Shown one piece after another: positions 51,872-60,604 of a DNA stretch of 64,000 nucleotides (positions are counted from its first letter, which is position 1; every line of letters begins with the position of its first letter). The DNA lies in the NCBI GenBank assembly GCA_041659605.1, contig JBAZXW010000011.1, positions 46,864 through 110,863 on the forward strand, written 5' to 3'. Made by a program: the position numbers and the translations under genes. This DNA comes from Solimonas sp041659605. GTDB lineage: Bacteria > Pseudomonadota > Gammaproteobacteria > Nevskiales > Nevskiaceae. The notes beneath the pieces are model-generated. The model was not told where the DNA came from. It did no database searches and saw nothing but the letters and a program-made list of their open reading frames with translations.

Positions 51872-52732
51872 TTGAATTCACTGACGGGCCAGGTTGCCGT
51901 GGTGACGGGCGCCAGCCGGGGTATCGGCAGGGGCATCGCCCTCGCGCTCGCGGACGCAGGCGCGACGGTCTATGTCACCGGCAGGACGGTGACGCCCGGC
52001 TCGTACCCGCTGCCCGGCACCGTCGGCGAAACCGCGGCGGAGGTCGACCGCCGCGGCGGCAAGGGCATCGCTGTCGCGGTCGATCATGCGCAGGACGATC
52101 AGGTCGCCGCCCTCTTCGATCAGGTCCGGCGCGAGCAGGGCCGTCTCGACATCCTGGTCAACAACGCCTTCGCACTGCCGGAAGACCTGACCGAACCGAA
52201 GCCCTTCTGGGAGAAGCCGCTCTCCAACTGGCAGATGGTCGACGTCGGCCTGCGCTCGAACTTCGTCGCTGCCTGGCACGCGGCGAAGATCATGGCACCG
52301 CAGCGATCCGGGCTCATCGTCGCCACCTCGGGCTACGTCGGCGTGACCTACACCTACGGCGTCGTCTTCGGCACCTGCAAGTCCGCCGTCGACCGCATGG
52401 CGCGCGACATGGCCGTCGAGCTGAAGCCGCACAACGTGGCTTCGATTTCGATGTGGATGGGTCTGACCTTCACCGAGCGCGCCGAACGCAACCTGGCCAG
52501 GAACCCGGCGATGACCGCGCAGACGGTGACCAACCCGACGGTCGGCTCGTCGGTCAAGTTTCCCGGACGCGTGATCGTGGCCCTCGCCCGGGACCCGCAG
52601 ATCATGAAGCGCACCGGCGGCACCTGGATCGCCGCCGAGCTGGCGCAGGACTACGGCGTCACCGACGTCGATGGAAAGATCCCGCCGTCCCTGCGCGCGC
52701 AGCGCGGCGCTCCGATCTGGACGCCGGTCTGA
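51872..52732 (+). CDS. SDR-family protein with Phe in place of the catalytic Tyr
   Basis: The 286-residue protein starts at TTG 51872 behind AGGAG. It has TGASRGIG (12-19), TGRTVTPG after beta-2, NNAFALPED, and Ser in VATSGYVGVTYTYG. The active-site motif reads FGTCK, so Tyr of YxxxK is Phe here (codon TTC). The rest (KSAVDRMARDMAVELKPHNVASISMWMG) fits the DHRS1-like SDR branch. Catalysis may be impaired or use a nearby Tyr (TYTYG). It is followed by an NTF2-like gene in the same operon. Confidence 0.87.
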   Translation: MNSLTGQVAVVTGASRGIGRGIALALADAGATVYVTGRTVTPGSYPLPGTVGETAAEVDRRGGKGIAVAVDHAQDDQVAALFDQVRREQGRLDILVNNAFALPEDLTEPKPFWEKPLSNWQMVDVGLRSNFVAAWHAAKIMAPQRSGLIVATSGYVGVTYTYGVVFGTCKSAVDRMARDMAVELKPHNVASISMWMGLTFTERAERNLARNPAMTAQTVTNPTVGSSVKFPGRVIVALARDPQIMKRTGGTWIAAELAQDYGVTDVDGKIPPSLRAQRGAPIWTPV

Positions 52733-52757
52733 CACACGCAGCGCAAGAGGAGCAGCC

Positions 52758-53312
52758 ATGCCCAAACCCGGACTCGATGATCGTCTCGAACAGCTGCTGC
52801 ACCGGCAGGCCATTCTCGATTGCCTGGTGCGGTTCAGCCGCGGCATGGACCGCTTCGACCGCGATCTCTTCCTGTCGGCCTTTCATGCCGACGCCGTCAT
52901 TGCCGCAGGCCCATTCGTCGGCGGTCCGGCGGACCTCTACGACTGGGCGTCGAAGCTGCATCGGCAGGGGCAAGCGGCCACACACCACAACCTGCTGAAC
53001 CACAGCTGCGACATCGACGGCGACGTCGCGCATGCCGAAACCTATTACCTGTTCGTCGGACGCAATCGCGACGAAACGAACTGGCTTGCGGGCGGACGCT
53101 ACATCGATCGCCTGGAGCGCCGCGATGGGGCGTGGAAGATCGCCCTGCGCACCAATGCCATCGAATGGTCGGGCATGGCGCCCAGCACGGCGATTCCGTT
53201 TGCGGACGTCCCGGATCTCCACCTCAACGGCACGCCGTCGCGCAGCGGCGATGATCCCTCATATCGGCGGCCGCTGCGCAACCAGCGCCCGTTGCACAGC
53301 CCCGCGAGTTGA
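52758..53312 (+). CDS. SnoaL/NTF2-like protein
   Basis: The 184-residue protein starts at ATG 52758 (AAGAGGAG upstream). It shows the SnoaL_4 pattern LEQLLHRQAILDCLVRFSRG, FLSAFHADAVIAAGPFVGG, THHNLLNHSCDIDGDVAHAE and GGRYIDRLERRDGAWKIALR. The His/Asp residues of the hydrophobic cavity are retained. It is the last gene of the rightward operon that began at 47363 and stops 3 bp from the convergent NTF2-like gene. Confidence 0.83.
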   Translation: MPKPGLDDRLEQLLHRQAILDCLVRFSRGMDRFDRDLFLSAFHADAVIAAGPFVGGPADLYDWASKLHRQGQAATHHNLLNHSCDIDGDVAHAETYYLFVGRNRDETNWLAGGRYIDRLERRDGAWKIALRTNAIEWSGMAPSTAIPFADVPDLHLNGTPSRSGDDPSYRRPLRNQRPLHSPAS

Positions 53313-53315
53313 TCC

Positions 53316-53843
53316 TTACGTGAAGAAGGTCTCGCTATGGTCGCCGCGCGCCGAGCCTACGGAATGGCCGGTGAGGAAAGGCATGCCCAGCAGGCCCTGC
53401 GACCAATCGGCCGATGGGCCGAAATCGCGCGTCCAGTCATAGAGCATCGTGCGATGCGCAATCCGCCATTCCCTGCCCCGCTGTTCCATCCGGTCCAGGT
53501 AGCGCCCGCCGATGACGACATCGCGCTCCTGGCCGCCCATGTCGATGCGGTGGTAGGCCGTCACGTGCGTCTCGACCAATGCGATGGCGCCGCGCAAATC
53601 GATCAGACTCTGCCCCAGGGTATGCAGCGTGACGGGAATCGACGGCGCCCCCGGCACGACCCACGCCAGGTATTCCGCGAACGAGCCGACGAACACGCCA
53701 TGATCGACGGTCGCGTCCGGCCAGTAGCAGCCCCTGAGCACGGCCGCATCGCGACGATCCTCGCCGCGCGCGAGGCGCGCGAGGCCGTCGCGGATCTTCT
53801 CGCGATCAACGATGTAGCTGTTGTCTTCGGCAACGATATTCAT
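53316..53843 (-). CDS. SnoaL/NTF2-like protein
   Basis: The protein of 175 residues starts at ATG 53843 (GGAGG 10 nt upstream); an upstream ATG at 53885 lacks a ribosome site. It contains DREKIRDGLARLARGEDRRD, GCYWPDATVDHGVFVG, VETHVTAYHRIDMGGQERDV and GGRYLDRMEQRGREWRIAHR, the same block order as the neighbour at 52758-53312. It diverges from the BVMO gene across a palindrome-bearing promoter, suggesting co-regulation with Baeyer-Villiger oxidation. Confidence 0.82.
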   Translation of the reverse strand: MNIVAEDNSYIVDREKIRDGLARLARGEDRRDAAVLRGCYWPDATVDHGVFVGSFAEYLAWVVPGAPSIPVTLHTLGQSLIDLRGAIALVETHVTAYHRIDMGGQERDVVIGGRYLDRMEQRGREWRIAHRTMLYDWTRDFGPSADWSQGLLGMPFLTGHSVGSARGDHSETFFT

Positions 53844-53902
53844 CTTCGTCAGGCCTCCGCGCTCAATGGAATCAAAACGGTTCATAGCACCACGTCGATG
53901 CC

Positions 53903-53926
53903 TATGATACAGTCGGCGCGACTGTA
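53903..53926. promoter_or_regulatory. Divergent promoter with 19-bp palindrome
   Basis: TACAGTC and GACTGTA flank GGCGC at 53908-53926, a perfect inverted repeat. A rightward -10 TATGAT lies at 53903-53908, touching its edge. A second, shorter dyad CAAC-ATA-GTTG follows near 53933-53943. The site lies between the NTF2-like (leftward) and BVMO (rightward) genes. No regulator gene is adjacent. Confidence 0.6.
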
Positions 53927-53968
53927 AATGAACAACATAGTTGATTACTGAAAATCAGGAACCGGTAT

Positions 53969-55810
53969 ATGAAGTGCCAGCCGACGCAGACGCCCGCGGA
54001 CATCGATATCCCCGCACTGCGGGGAAAGTACCGCCTGGAGCGCGAGAAGCGCCTGCGCCCCGAAGGCGAGAAGCAGTACGTGCGGCACAAGGACGGTGAA
54101 GTCGGCGAGTACGAGGCCGATCCGTACACGCCCGTCGCGCCGCGCGCGCCGCTGTCGGAAGACATTGACGTCGCGGTGCTCGGCGGCGGCTTCACCGGCA
54201 TCCTCGCGTCGGTCCACCTGAAGAAGGCGGGTATCACCAGCTTCCGCACCATCGAGCACGCCGGCGACTTCGGCGGCGTCTGGTACTGGAACCGCTATCC
54301 CGGCATCCAGTGCGACAACGAGTCCTACTGCTACCTGCCGCTGCTGGAGGAAACCGGCTTCGTCCCGACCAAGCGCTTCTCCGATGGCGTCGAGATTCAG
54401 GGGCACTGCGTGCGCATCGCCAAACAGTTCGGCCTCTATGAGAACGCGCTGTTCCATACGCGGGTCCGGTCGCTGAACTGGGACGATTCAATCAAGCGCT
54501 GGCGCATCTCCACGGACCGCGGCGACGACATCCGCGCGCGCTTCGTCATCATGGCCGGAGGCCCGCTCAACCGGCCGAAGCTGCCCGGCATTCCGGGCAT
54601 GCAGGACTTCAAGGGCCAGCTGTTCCATTCGGCGCGCTGGGATTACGGCTACACCGGCGGCAGTTGGAACAATCCCGTTCTGGACAAGCTGGCCGACAAG
54701 CGCGTTGCGGTGGTCGGCACCGGCGCCAGCGCGATCCAGATCGTTCCGTTCCTCGGCAAGTACGCCAAGCAGCTTTACGTGCTGCAGCGCACGCCGCCGA
54801 GCGTCGATTCGCGCCCGAATCCGCCCACCGATCCGGAGTGGGCATCGAGCCTGCAGCAGGGCTGGCAAAAGCAGCGGCAGGAGAACTTCCATCGCGGCGC
54901 CTTGGAGGGTTTCCGTCCGGACGACACAGATCTAGTGTGCGATTTCTGGACCGAGATCAACCGCAACATCGCCGCGAAACTCGCAGCGCAGGGCTGGCCC
55001 GAAGTCACGCCGGAAAAGTTCATGGCGATGCGCGAGGTCGAGGACTACCACGTCATGGAGCGCTTCCGCCGCCGCATCGACGAGATCGTGCAGGACAAGG
55101 CGACGGCCGAGCTGCTCAAGCCGTGGTTCCGCTTCCACTGCAAGCGCCCGCTGTCGAGCGACACCTATTACCCGACCTTCAACCGCCCCAATGTCCAGCT
55201 GATCGACGTCTCGGCCACCAAGGGCGTCGAGCGTCTGACCGCAAGTGGGTTTGTGCACGAAGGCAAGGAATATCCGGTCGACCTGCTGATCTGCGCCAGC
55301 GGCTTCGAGGTCACCAGCGATCTCGACCAGCGCTGGGGCATCGACGAGATCAAGGGGCGCAACGGCGCATCGCTCTACGAACACTGGGCTGATGGCTACA
55401 AGACCCTGCACGGCGTGGTCTCGCGCGGCTTTCCGAACCAGTTCTTCACCGGCTACATCCAGGGCGGTCTGTACGCGACGACGGTGGAGCAGTTCAACCG
55501 GCAGGGCTACCACATCGCCTGCATCATCAACGAAGCCCTGAAGCGCGGCATCGCGGCGGTCGAGCCGACGCAGGAGGCGCAGGACGTCTGGGTGCAGACG
55601 ATGGCGCCGTCGACGGAATTCGCGAAGTACCTGCAGAGCGAGTGCCCGCCGAGCTACCTCAACAACGAGTCCGGCAAGTTCCGCTACTACCTGGGCGAGT
55701 TCTATCTCGCAGGTTTCACCGCGTTCGAGCAACTGCTGCAGGCCTGGCGCGACAAGGGCGATTTCGAGGGCATGGAACTGGAACACGAGCCGGCGCGCAG
55801 CGCCGCATGA
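53969..55810 (+). CDS. Baeyer-Villiger flavin monooxygenase
   Basis: The 613-residue protein has an FAD motif LGGGFTG (71-77), the Baeyer-Villiger fingerprint FKGQLFHSARWD (FxGxxxHxxxW[P/D], 214-225) and a NADPH motif VVGTGASAIQ near 235-250. The N-terminal extension of about 60 residues and total length match the cyclododecanone/cyclopentadecanone and related large-ring or steroid BVMOs. It inserts oxygen beside a ketone to give an ester or lactone. AGGAAC precedes the ATG. The Rieske gene follows 11 bp later, and the hydrolase at 61517 could open the product. Confidence 0.92.
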   Translation: MKCQPTQTPADIDIPALRGKYRLEREKRLRPEGEKQYVRHKDGEVGEYEADPYTPVAPRAPLSEDIDVAVLGGGFTGILASVHLKKAGITSFRTIEHAGDFGGVWYWNRYPGIQCDNESYCYLPLLEETGFVPTKRFSDGVEIQGHCVRIAKQFGLYENALFHTRVRSLNWDDSIKRWRISTDRGDDIRARFVIMAGGPLNRPKLPGIPGMQDFKGQLFHSARWDYGYTGGSWNNPVLDKLADKRVAVVGTGASAIQIVPFLGKYAKQLYVLQRTPPSVDSRPNPPTDPEWASSLQQGWQKQRQENFHRGALEGFRPDDTDLVCDFWTEINRNIAAKLAAQGWPEVTPEKFMAMREVEDYHVMERFRRRIDEIVQDKATAELLKPWFRFHCKRPLSSDTYYPTFNRPNVQLIDVSATKGVERLTASGFVHEGKEYPVDLLICASGFEVTSDLDQRWGIDEIKGRNGASLYEHWADGYKTLHGVVSRGFPNQFFTGYIQGGLYATTVEQFNRQGYHIACIINEALKRGIAAVEPTQEAQDVWVQTMAPSTEFAKYLQSECPPSYLNNESGKFRYYLGEFYLAGFTAFEQLLQAWRDKGDFEGMELEHEPARSAA

Positions 55811-55821
55811 AGGAGGACGTG

Positions 55822-57270
55822 ATGACAAATGAGTCAGGAACGAATTTGGGCGAGCACAGCGAGTCCGTCAGGACGCGGCTCACGGATGAGCCGCGCAACA
55901 AGCCCCAAAGCTTTGACGTCAAGAACCTGGCCGAGCCCCTGACCTTCCCGGTCGAGGCCTATCTGTCGCGCGACTATGCGAAGGCCGAAGGCGACCGACT
56001 CTGGTCGAAGGTCTGGCAACACGCCGGCCGCGTCGAGGAAATCCCCAACGTCGGCAACTTCATCACCTACAACGTCGGCGACGAGTCGATCATCGTCATC
56101 CGCACCGCGACCGACACGATCAAGGCCTTCCACAACGTCTGCTCGCATCGCGGGCGCCAGCTCGTCGACACGCCGCCCGAAGCCCACAGCGCCTGCGGCA
56201 CGCGCCAGAAGTTCGTCTGCGGCTTCCACGGCTGGCGCTACGACCTCGATGGCCAATGCAGCTTCAAGCTCGACGAGAACGACTGGAAGGGCGCCCTGAC
56301 CGCGGAGCGCACCCGGCTCAGCGAGGTCCGGGTCGATACCTGGGGCGGCTGGATCTTCATCAACATGGACCCGGAGTGCATGCCGCTGCGCGAGTACCTG
56401 GAACCGGCGGCCGGCAAGCTCGACCCCTTCGCTTTCGAGAAGATGCGCTACAAGTGGCGCCAGTGGGTGATCTTCGACTGCAACTGGAAGACCGCGATCG
56501 AAGCGTTCATGGAGCCCTACCACGTCGAGGGCACACACACGCAGCTGCTCAAGTACGGCCAGTACTACGCCTACAGCAAGGCGCACGGACGGCATGGCGT
56601 CAGCGGTTTCGACGAACGCGACGCCAAGATGAAGATGAAGGAGAGCAGCACGATCACGCGCGCGGGCCTCGGCGCCGACGCGCGCAAGTCGACCTACGAA
56701 CTGCAGAACGAGATCTACACGACGGTCAACAAAGCCAGCACGACCGAGACGCTGGTCAACGCCGCTCGACGCCTGGTCGATGAACTGCCGGAGGGCACGC
56801 CGCCGGCCGAGGTCATCAAGCACTGGCTCGCCCGTGCCCGCGCCGACGACGCCGCGCGCGGCATCGACTGGCCGACCATCACGCCGGAGCAGATGGGCGA
56901 GGCCGGCCTGGCCTGGAGCATCTTTCCGAACATGTCGATCCTGCAGGGCGTCACCTTCGCGCTCTGCTACCGCGCCCGTCCTTACGGCGACGACCCCAGC
57001 AAATGCATTTTCGAGTCCTACGCCATCGAGCGCTATCCCGAAGGCCAGGAACCGAAGACCGAGTGGGTCTACGCCGATCCGACCGCGGATCAATGGGGCA
57101 AGGTGCTGGCGCAGGACTTCTCCAACATGGCCGCGGTACAGCGCGGCATGAAGTCACGCGCCTTCCGCGGCACGCTCCCGAATCCGCACCAGGAGCGCAA
57201 GGTCACCAACTTCCACCGCAACCTCGTTGAGTACATGGGCACGGGTCAGCTGCGCCTGCTCGACAAGTAG
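55822..57270 (+). CDS. Rieske non-heme iron oxygenase, alpha subunit
   Basis: The 482-residue protein starts at ATG 55822, 5 nt after AGGAGG. An earlier in-frame ATG (55807) overlaps the BVMO stop. Rieske ligands are Cys107/His109 (CSHRG) and Cys133/His136 (CGFHGW); iron ligands His234/His239 (EPYHVEGTH) have bridging Glu231. It is a paralogue of 48218-49606, with similar length and blocks (VDTWGGW, NMDPEC, LREYLEPAA). It probably hydroxylates or demethylates the ketone or ester series of this operon. Confidence 0.93.
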   Translation: MTNESGTNLGEHSESVRTRLTDEPRNKPQSFDVKNLAEPLTFPVEAYLSRDYAKAEGDRLWSKVWQHAGRVEEIPNVGNFITYNVGDESIIVIRTATDTIKAFHNVCSHRGRQLVDTPPEAHSACGTRQKFVCGFHGWRYDLDGQCSFKLDENDWKGALTAERTRLSEVRVDTWGGWIFINMDPECMPLREYLEPAAGKLDPFAFEKMRYKWRQWVIFDCNWKTAIEAFMEPYHVEGTHTQLLKYGQYYAYSKAHGRHGVSGFDERDAKMKMKESSTITRAGLGADARKSTYELQNEIYTTVNKASTTETLVNAARRLVDELPEGTPPAEVIKHWLARARADDAARGIDWPTITPEQMGEAGLAWSIFPNMSILQGVTFALCYRARPYGDDPSKCIFESYAIERYPEGQEPKTEWVYADPTADQWGKVLAQDFSNMAAVQRGMKSRAFRGTLPNPHQERKVTNFHRNLVEYMGTGQLRLLDK

Positions 57271-57309
57271 CCCGCCGAATACATCACGAACATCAACCGA
57301 GCATCCGTC

Positions 57310-59037
57310 ATGGGCACCAAAGTCTACGAACGCATCCTGGAACTCTTCGAGGCCGAAGGCATCAACACGGTCTTCGGCATCCCGGACCCCAATTTCGTGC
57401 ATCTGTTCGTGGCGGCCGAGAAGCGCGGCTGGAATGTGGTGACGCCGCACCACGAACTGTCGGCCGGCTTCATGGCCGAAGGCTACGCCCGCATGACCGG
57501 CAAGCCGGCGCTGTGCATCGCCACGCTGGGCCCGGGCGTCGCCCTGGCCTCCGGCTCGATGATGACCTCGCTGGTCGAAAACACCCCGGTCATCTACATC
57601 GGCGGCCAGCGCGCCCGTATCACCGAGCAACGCGTACGCCGCGGCCGCATCCAGTTCATCCAGCAGGAAGCGCTGTTCGAAAACTCGGTGAAGTGGAGCG
57701 CCAGCATCGAGTACGCCGAGCAGACTGACGAAATCATTCGTCACGCCCTGCGCGTGTGCCAGTCCGGCACCCCGGGCCCGGTCTACATCGAGTATCCGTC
57801 GCACATCATCCAGCAGGAACTGGACGTGCCGCCGGCGCTGCCACCGTCGTCCTACCGTCTGGTCGAGCCGGGTGCGGACGGCAACATGGTGGCCAAGGCC
57901 GCCGAACTGATCAGGAACGCCGAGTGCCCGGTGCTGCTGGTCGGCCACGCGGTGCAGTGCACCCGCGCCGGCCAGAAGGTGAAAGAGCTGGCACAGCTGA
58001 TGGGCTGCCCGATCCTGCAGACCTCGGGCGGCAACGCCTTCATCGAGGGCGTCGAAGATCGCACCTTCCCGTACCTGTTCTCCGAGGTGGGTGACGACAT
58101 CGTCGCCAAGTCCGACGTCGTCGTCGCCATCGGCACCGAAATCGGCGAGCCGGTGCACTACGGCCGCGGCTACCTGTGGGCCAACGGCAAGACCGATCGC
58201 AAGTGGATCTATGTCGAACTCGATCCTGAAGCGATCGGCCAGAACCGCCCGATCGACGTGCCGCTGGTCGGCGACCTGCGCACCGTCGTGCCGCAACTCT
58301 CTGCCGCGTTGAAAGCCACCCCGCGCAAGGAGCATCCGGACCTGCAGCGCTGGATCAGGGAGGACAAGGATCGCCTGCAGTCCCTGGCGAAGCAGGACTT
58401 CAAGACCGAGAGCGGTCGCGTTCACACCGGCCAGTGGGTCGTCGAAGCGACCAAGGCCATGCCGAAGAACGCGATCCACGCGCGCGACGGCGGTTGCACG
58501 GTGGTGTTTACGTGGACCTACCTGCAGGCCAAGCCGCACGACGTGGTCTGGAACCAGAACTTCGGCTGCCTGGGCACCGGTCTGGGCTACGCCATCGGCG
58601 CCTCGATTGCCGACGGCCGCAAGCGCCCAGTCCTGCTGACCACCAGCGACTCCTCGTTCCTGTACCACATCGGCGACTTGGAAGTGGTCCAGCGCTTCAA
58701 TCTGCCGATGGTCATCGTCGTTGCCGTGGATAACGCCTGGGGCCTGGAAGTCGGCGTCTACAAGCGCACCTTTGGCCACGGCAACAGCACCGAGCCGGGC
58801 GTGCACTGGAGCAAGGACGTGCGCTTCGACCAGATCGCCAAGGGCCTCGGTTGCGAAGGCGTCTACGTCGACAAGGGCGAGGATCTGGGTGCAGCGGTTG
58901 CCGCAGCATTCGCAAGCGGCAAGCCGACCGTCATCCACGTGCCGATCGACCCGGTCATCAACCACGGCGGCAACAAGAACCTGGATACGCCGAACTACGC
59001 CCGCTTCCGCACCTGGTACGCCGAAGGCCAGCAGTAG
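57310..59037 (+). CDS. ThDP-dependent enzyme (acetolactate synthase/benzoylformate decarboxylase superfamily)
   Basis: The 575-residue protein has the N-terminal pyrimidine domain with catalytic Glu49 (HHELSAGFMAEGYAR), a central Rossmann-like domain, and a C-terminal ThDP domain. The Mg-binding motif, usually GDG...N, reads SDSSF (446-450) with the downstream Asn475 (VDNAWG). Asp447 and Asn475 are kept. The family includes carboligases, 2-keto acid decarboxylases and 2-hydroxyacyl-CoA lyases. The neighbouring aldehyde dehydrogenase suggests that an aldehyde is its product or substrate. Confidence 0.87.
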   Translation: MGTKVYERILELFEAEGINTVFGIPDPNFVHLFVAAEKRGWNVVTPHHELSAGFMAEGYARMTGKPALCIATLGPGVALASGSMMTSLVENTPVIYIGGQRARITEQRVRRGRIQFIQQEALFENSVKWSASIEYAEQTDEIIRHALRVCQSGTPGPVYIEYPSHIIQQELDVPPALPPSSYRLVEPGADGNMVAKAAELIRNAECPVLLVGHAVQCTRAGQKVKELAQLMGCPILQTSGGNAFIEGVEDRTFPYLFSEVGDDIVAKSDVVVAIGTEIGEPVHYGRGYLWANGKTDRKWIYVELDPEAIGQNRPIDVPLVGDLRTVVPQLSAALKATPRKEHPDLQRWIREDKDRLQSLAKQDFKTESGRVHTGQWVVEATKAMPKNAIHARDGGCTVVFTWTYLQAKPHDVVWNQNFGCLGTGLGYAIGASIADGRKRPVLLTTSDSSFLYHIGDLEVVQRFNLPMVIVVAVDNAWGLEVGVYKRTFGHGNSTEPGVHWSKDVRFDQIAKGLGCEGVYVDKGEDLGAAVAAAFASGKPTVIHVPIDPVINHGGNKNLDTPNYARFRTWYAEGQQ

Positions 59038-59068
59038 CTCACCGGAGCAACGTCATTGCGAACATCCG

Positions 59069-59148
59069 TAGGATGGGTTGAGCGCAGCGAAGCCCATCGA
59101 TCGCCACGCGAACCATGATGGGCTTCGCTGACGCTCAGCCCATCCCAC
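59069..59148. repeat. REP-like paired inverted repeat
   Basis: The half GGATGGGTTGAGCGCAGCGA (ending AGCCCATC, 59071-59098) is repeated in inverted orientation at about 59112-59147 with few differences, and each half is itself a hairpin with GATGGG/CCCATC ends. It occupies the 145-bp space between the ThDP and aldehyde dehydrogenase genes. It resembles the widespread paired REP/BIME-type elements of proteobacteria. Confidence 0.8.
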
Positions 59149-59182
59149 AGTCTGTTTTCTGTCTGCGAGATCTGGAGAACCC

Positions 59183-60604
59183 ATGCGCGAATACCTGAAG
59201 TTCTACATCAACGGCCAGTGGGTCGATCCCGTCACGCCGAAGGCCGCGGAAGTCATCAACCCGGCGACCGAGCAGGTCTCGGGCCACATCTCGCTGGGCT
59301 CTTCCGCCGACGTCGACAAGGCCGTCCAGGCAGCGCGCAAAGCCTTCGCGAGCTGGTCGCAGACCAGCCGCAAGCAGCGGCTGGACGTGCTGCAGGCGAT
59401 CCAGGCGCAGTACGAGAAGCGCCAGGCCGACATCGGCGCGGCGATCACCGAGGAAATGGGCGCACCGGCTTCGCTGGGCGGCGGTTTCCACGTGCAGCTC
59501 GGTGCCGGGCATCTCGCCACCGCGATCGAGATCCTCAAGGACTTCAAGTTCGAGGAACAGCACGGCCAGACCCTGATCACGAAAGAGCCGATCGGCGTCT
59601 GTGCGCTGATCACGCCGTGGAACTGGCCGATGAACCAGATCGCGGTGAAGGTGTTCCCGGCACTGGCCACCGGCTGCACGATGATCCTCAAGCCGCCGCA
59701 GCTCGCGCCCTACTCCGCGCAGATCTTCGCCGAGGTGCTGCATGCCGCCGGCGTGCCGGCCGGCGTGTTCAACATGATCCAGGGCGCGGGCTCAGTCGTC
59801 GGCTCGGCGCTCTCCGTGCACCCCGGTGTCGACATGGTGTCCTTCACCGGCTCGGAGTTCGCGGGCGTGGAGATCGCCAAGGCCGCCGCACCGACGGTCA
59901 AGCGCGTCTGCCAGGAACTGGGCGGCAAGAGCGCCTTCGTCGTTCTCGACGATGCGGACCTGGCGAAGAACGTCGCCGGCGCAACCGGCGCGATGATGAT
60001 GAACTCCGGTCAGACCTGTAGTGCCGGGGCGCGCCTGCTGGTGCCCAAGGCGCGCATGGCCGAGGCGATCGAGGCCGCGCGCAAGGCCGCGAACGAAACC
60101 ACAGTGGGCGATCCGACCGGCGCGGTCGCGATGGGCCCGGTCGTGTCCAAGAGCCAGTACAACGAAATCCAGCGCTATATCGAGGCCGGCATCGGCGAGG
60201 GCGCGACGCTGGTCGCCGGCGGCCCCGGTCGTCCGGAAGGCCTGAAGAAGGGCTGGTTCGTGAAACCCACGGTCTTTGCCAATTGCAGCAACAGCATGAA
60301 GATCGCGCGCGAGGAAATCTTCGGGCCGGTGCTCGTCATCATCGGTTACGACAACATCGACCACGCCATCGAGATCGCCAACGATTCCGAGTTCGGCCTC
60401 GCCGGCTACGTCAACGGCGCCGATCGCGAGCAATGCAACGCGGTCGCGCGGCGCCTGCGCACCGGCTGGATCTCGATCAACGGCGGCTTCGATTTCCACG
60501 CGCCATTCGGCGGCATGAAGAAGAGCGGCAACGGCCGCGAGTGGGGCGAGTACGGCTTCCACGAGTACCTGGAGACCCGCGCGCTGCTGGGGTACGGGGC
60601 ATGA
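59183..60604 (+). CDS. Aldehyde dehydrogenase (NAD(P)+)
   Basis: The 473-residue protein has TPWNWPM with Asn147, catalytic Cys279 (NSGQTCSAG), Glu245 (ELGGKS) and the FTGSEFAG cofactor region (221-228). It oxidises an aldehyde to the acid. The ATG at 59183 has GGAGAACCC upstream. Its stop overlaps the ATG of the SDR gene (ATGA), so the two are translationally coupled. It is separated from the ThDP enzyme by a REP-like element. Confidence 0.94.
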   Translation: MREYLKFYINGQWVDPVTPKAAEVINPATEQVSGHISLGSSADVDKAVQAARKAFASWSQTSRKQRLDVLQAIQAQYEKRQADIGAAITEEMGAPASLGGGFHVQLGAGHLATAIEILKDFKFEEQHGQTLITKEPIGVCALITPWNWPMNQIAVKVFPALATGCTMILKPPQLAPYSAQIFAEVLHAAGVPAGVFNMIQGAGSVVGSALSVHPGVDMVSFTGSEFAGVEIAKAAAPTVKRVCQELGGKSAFVVLDDADLAKNVAGATGAMMMNSGQTCSAGARLLVPKARMAEAIEAARKAANETTVGDPTGAVAMGPVVSKSQYNEIQRYIEAGIGEGATLVAGGPGRPEGLKKGWFVKPTVFANCSNSMKIAREEIFGPVLVIIGYDNIDHAIEIANDSEFGLAGYVNGADREQCNAVARRLRTGWISINGGFDFHAPFGGMKKSGNGREWGEYGFHEYLETRALLGYGA

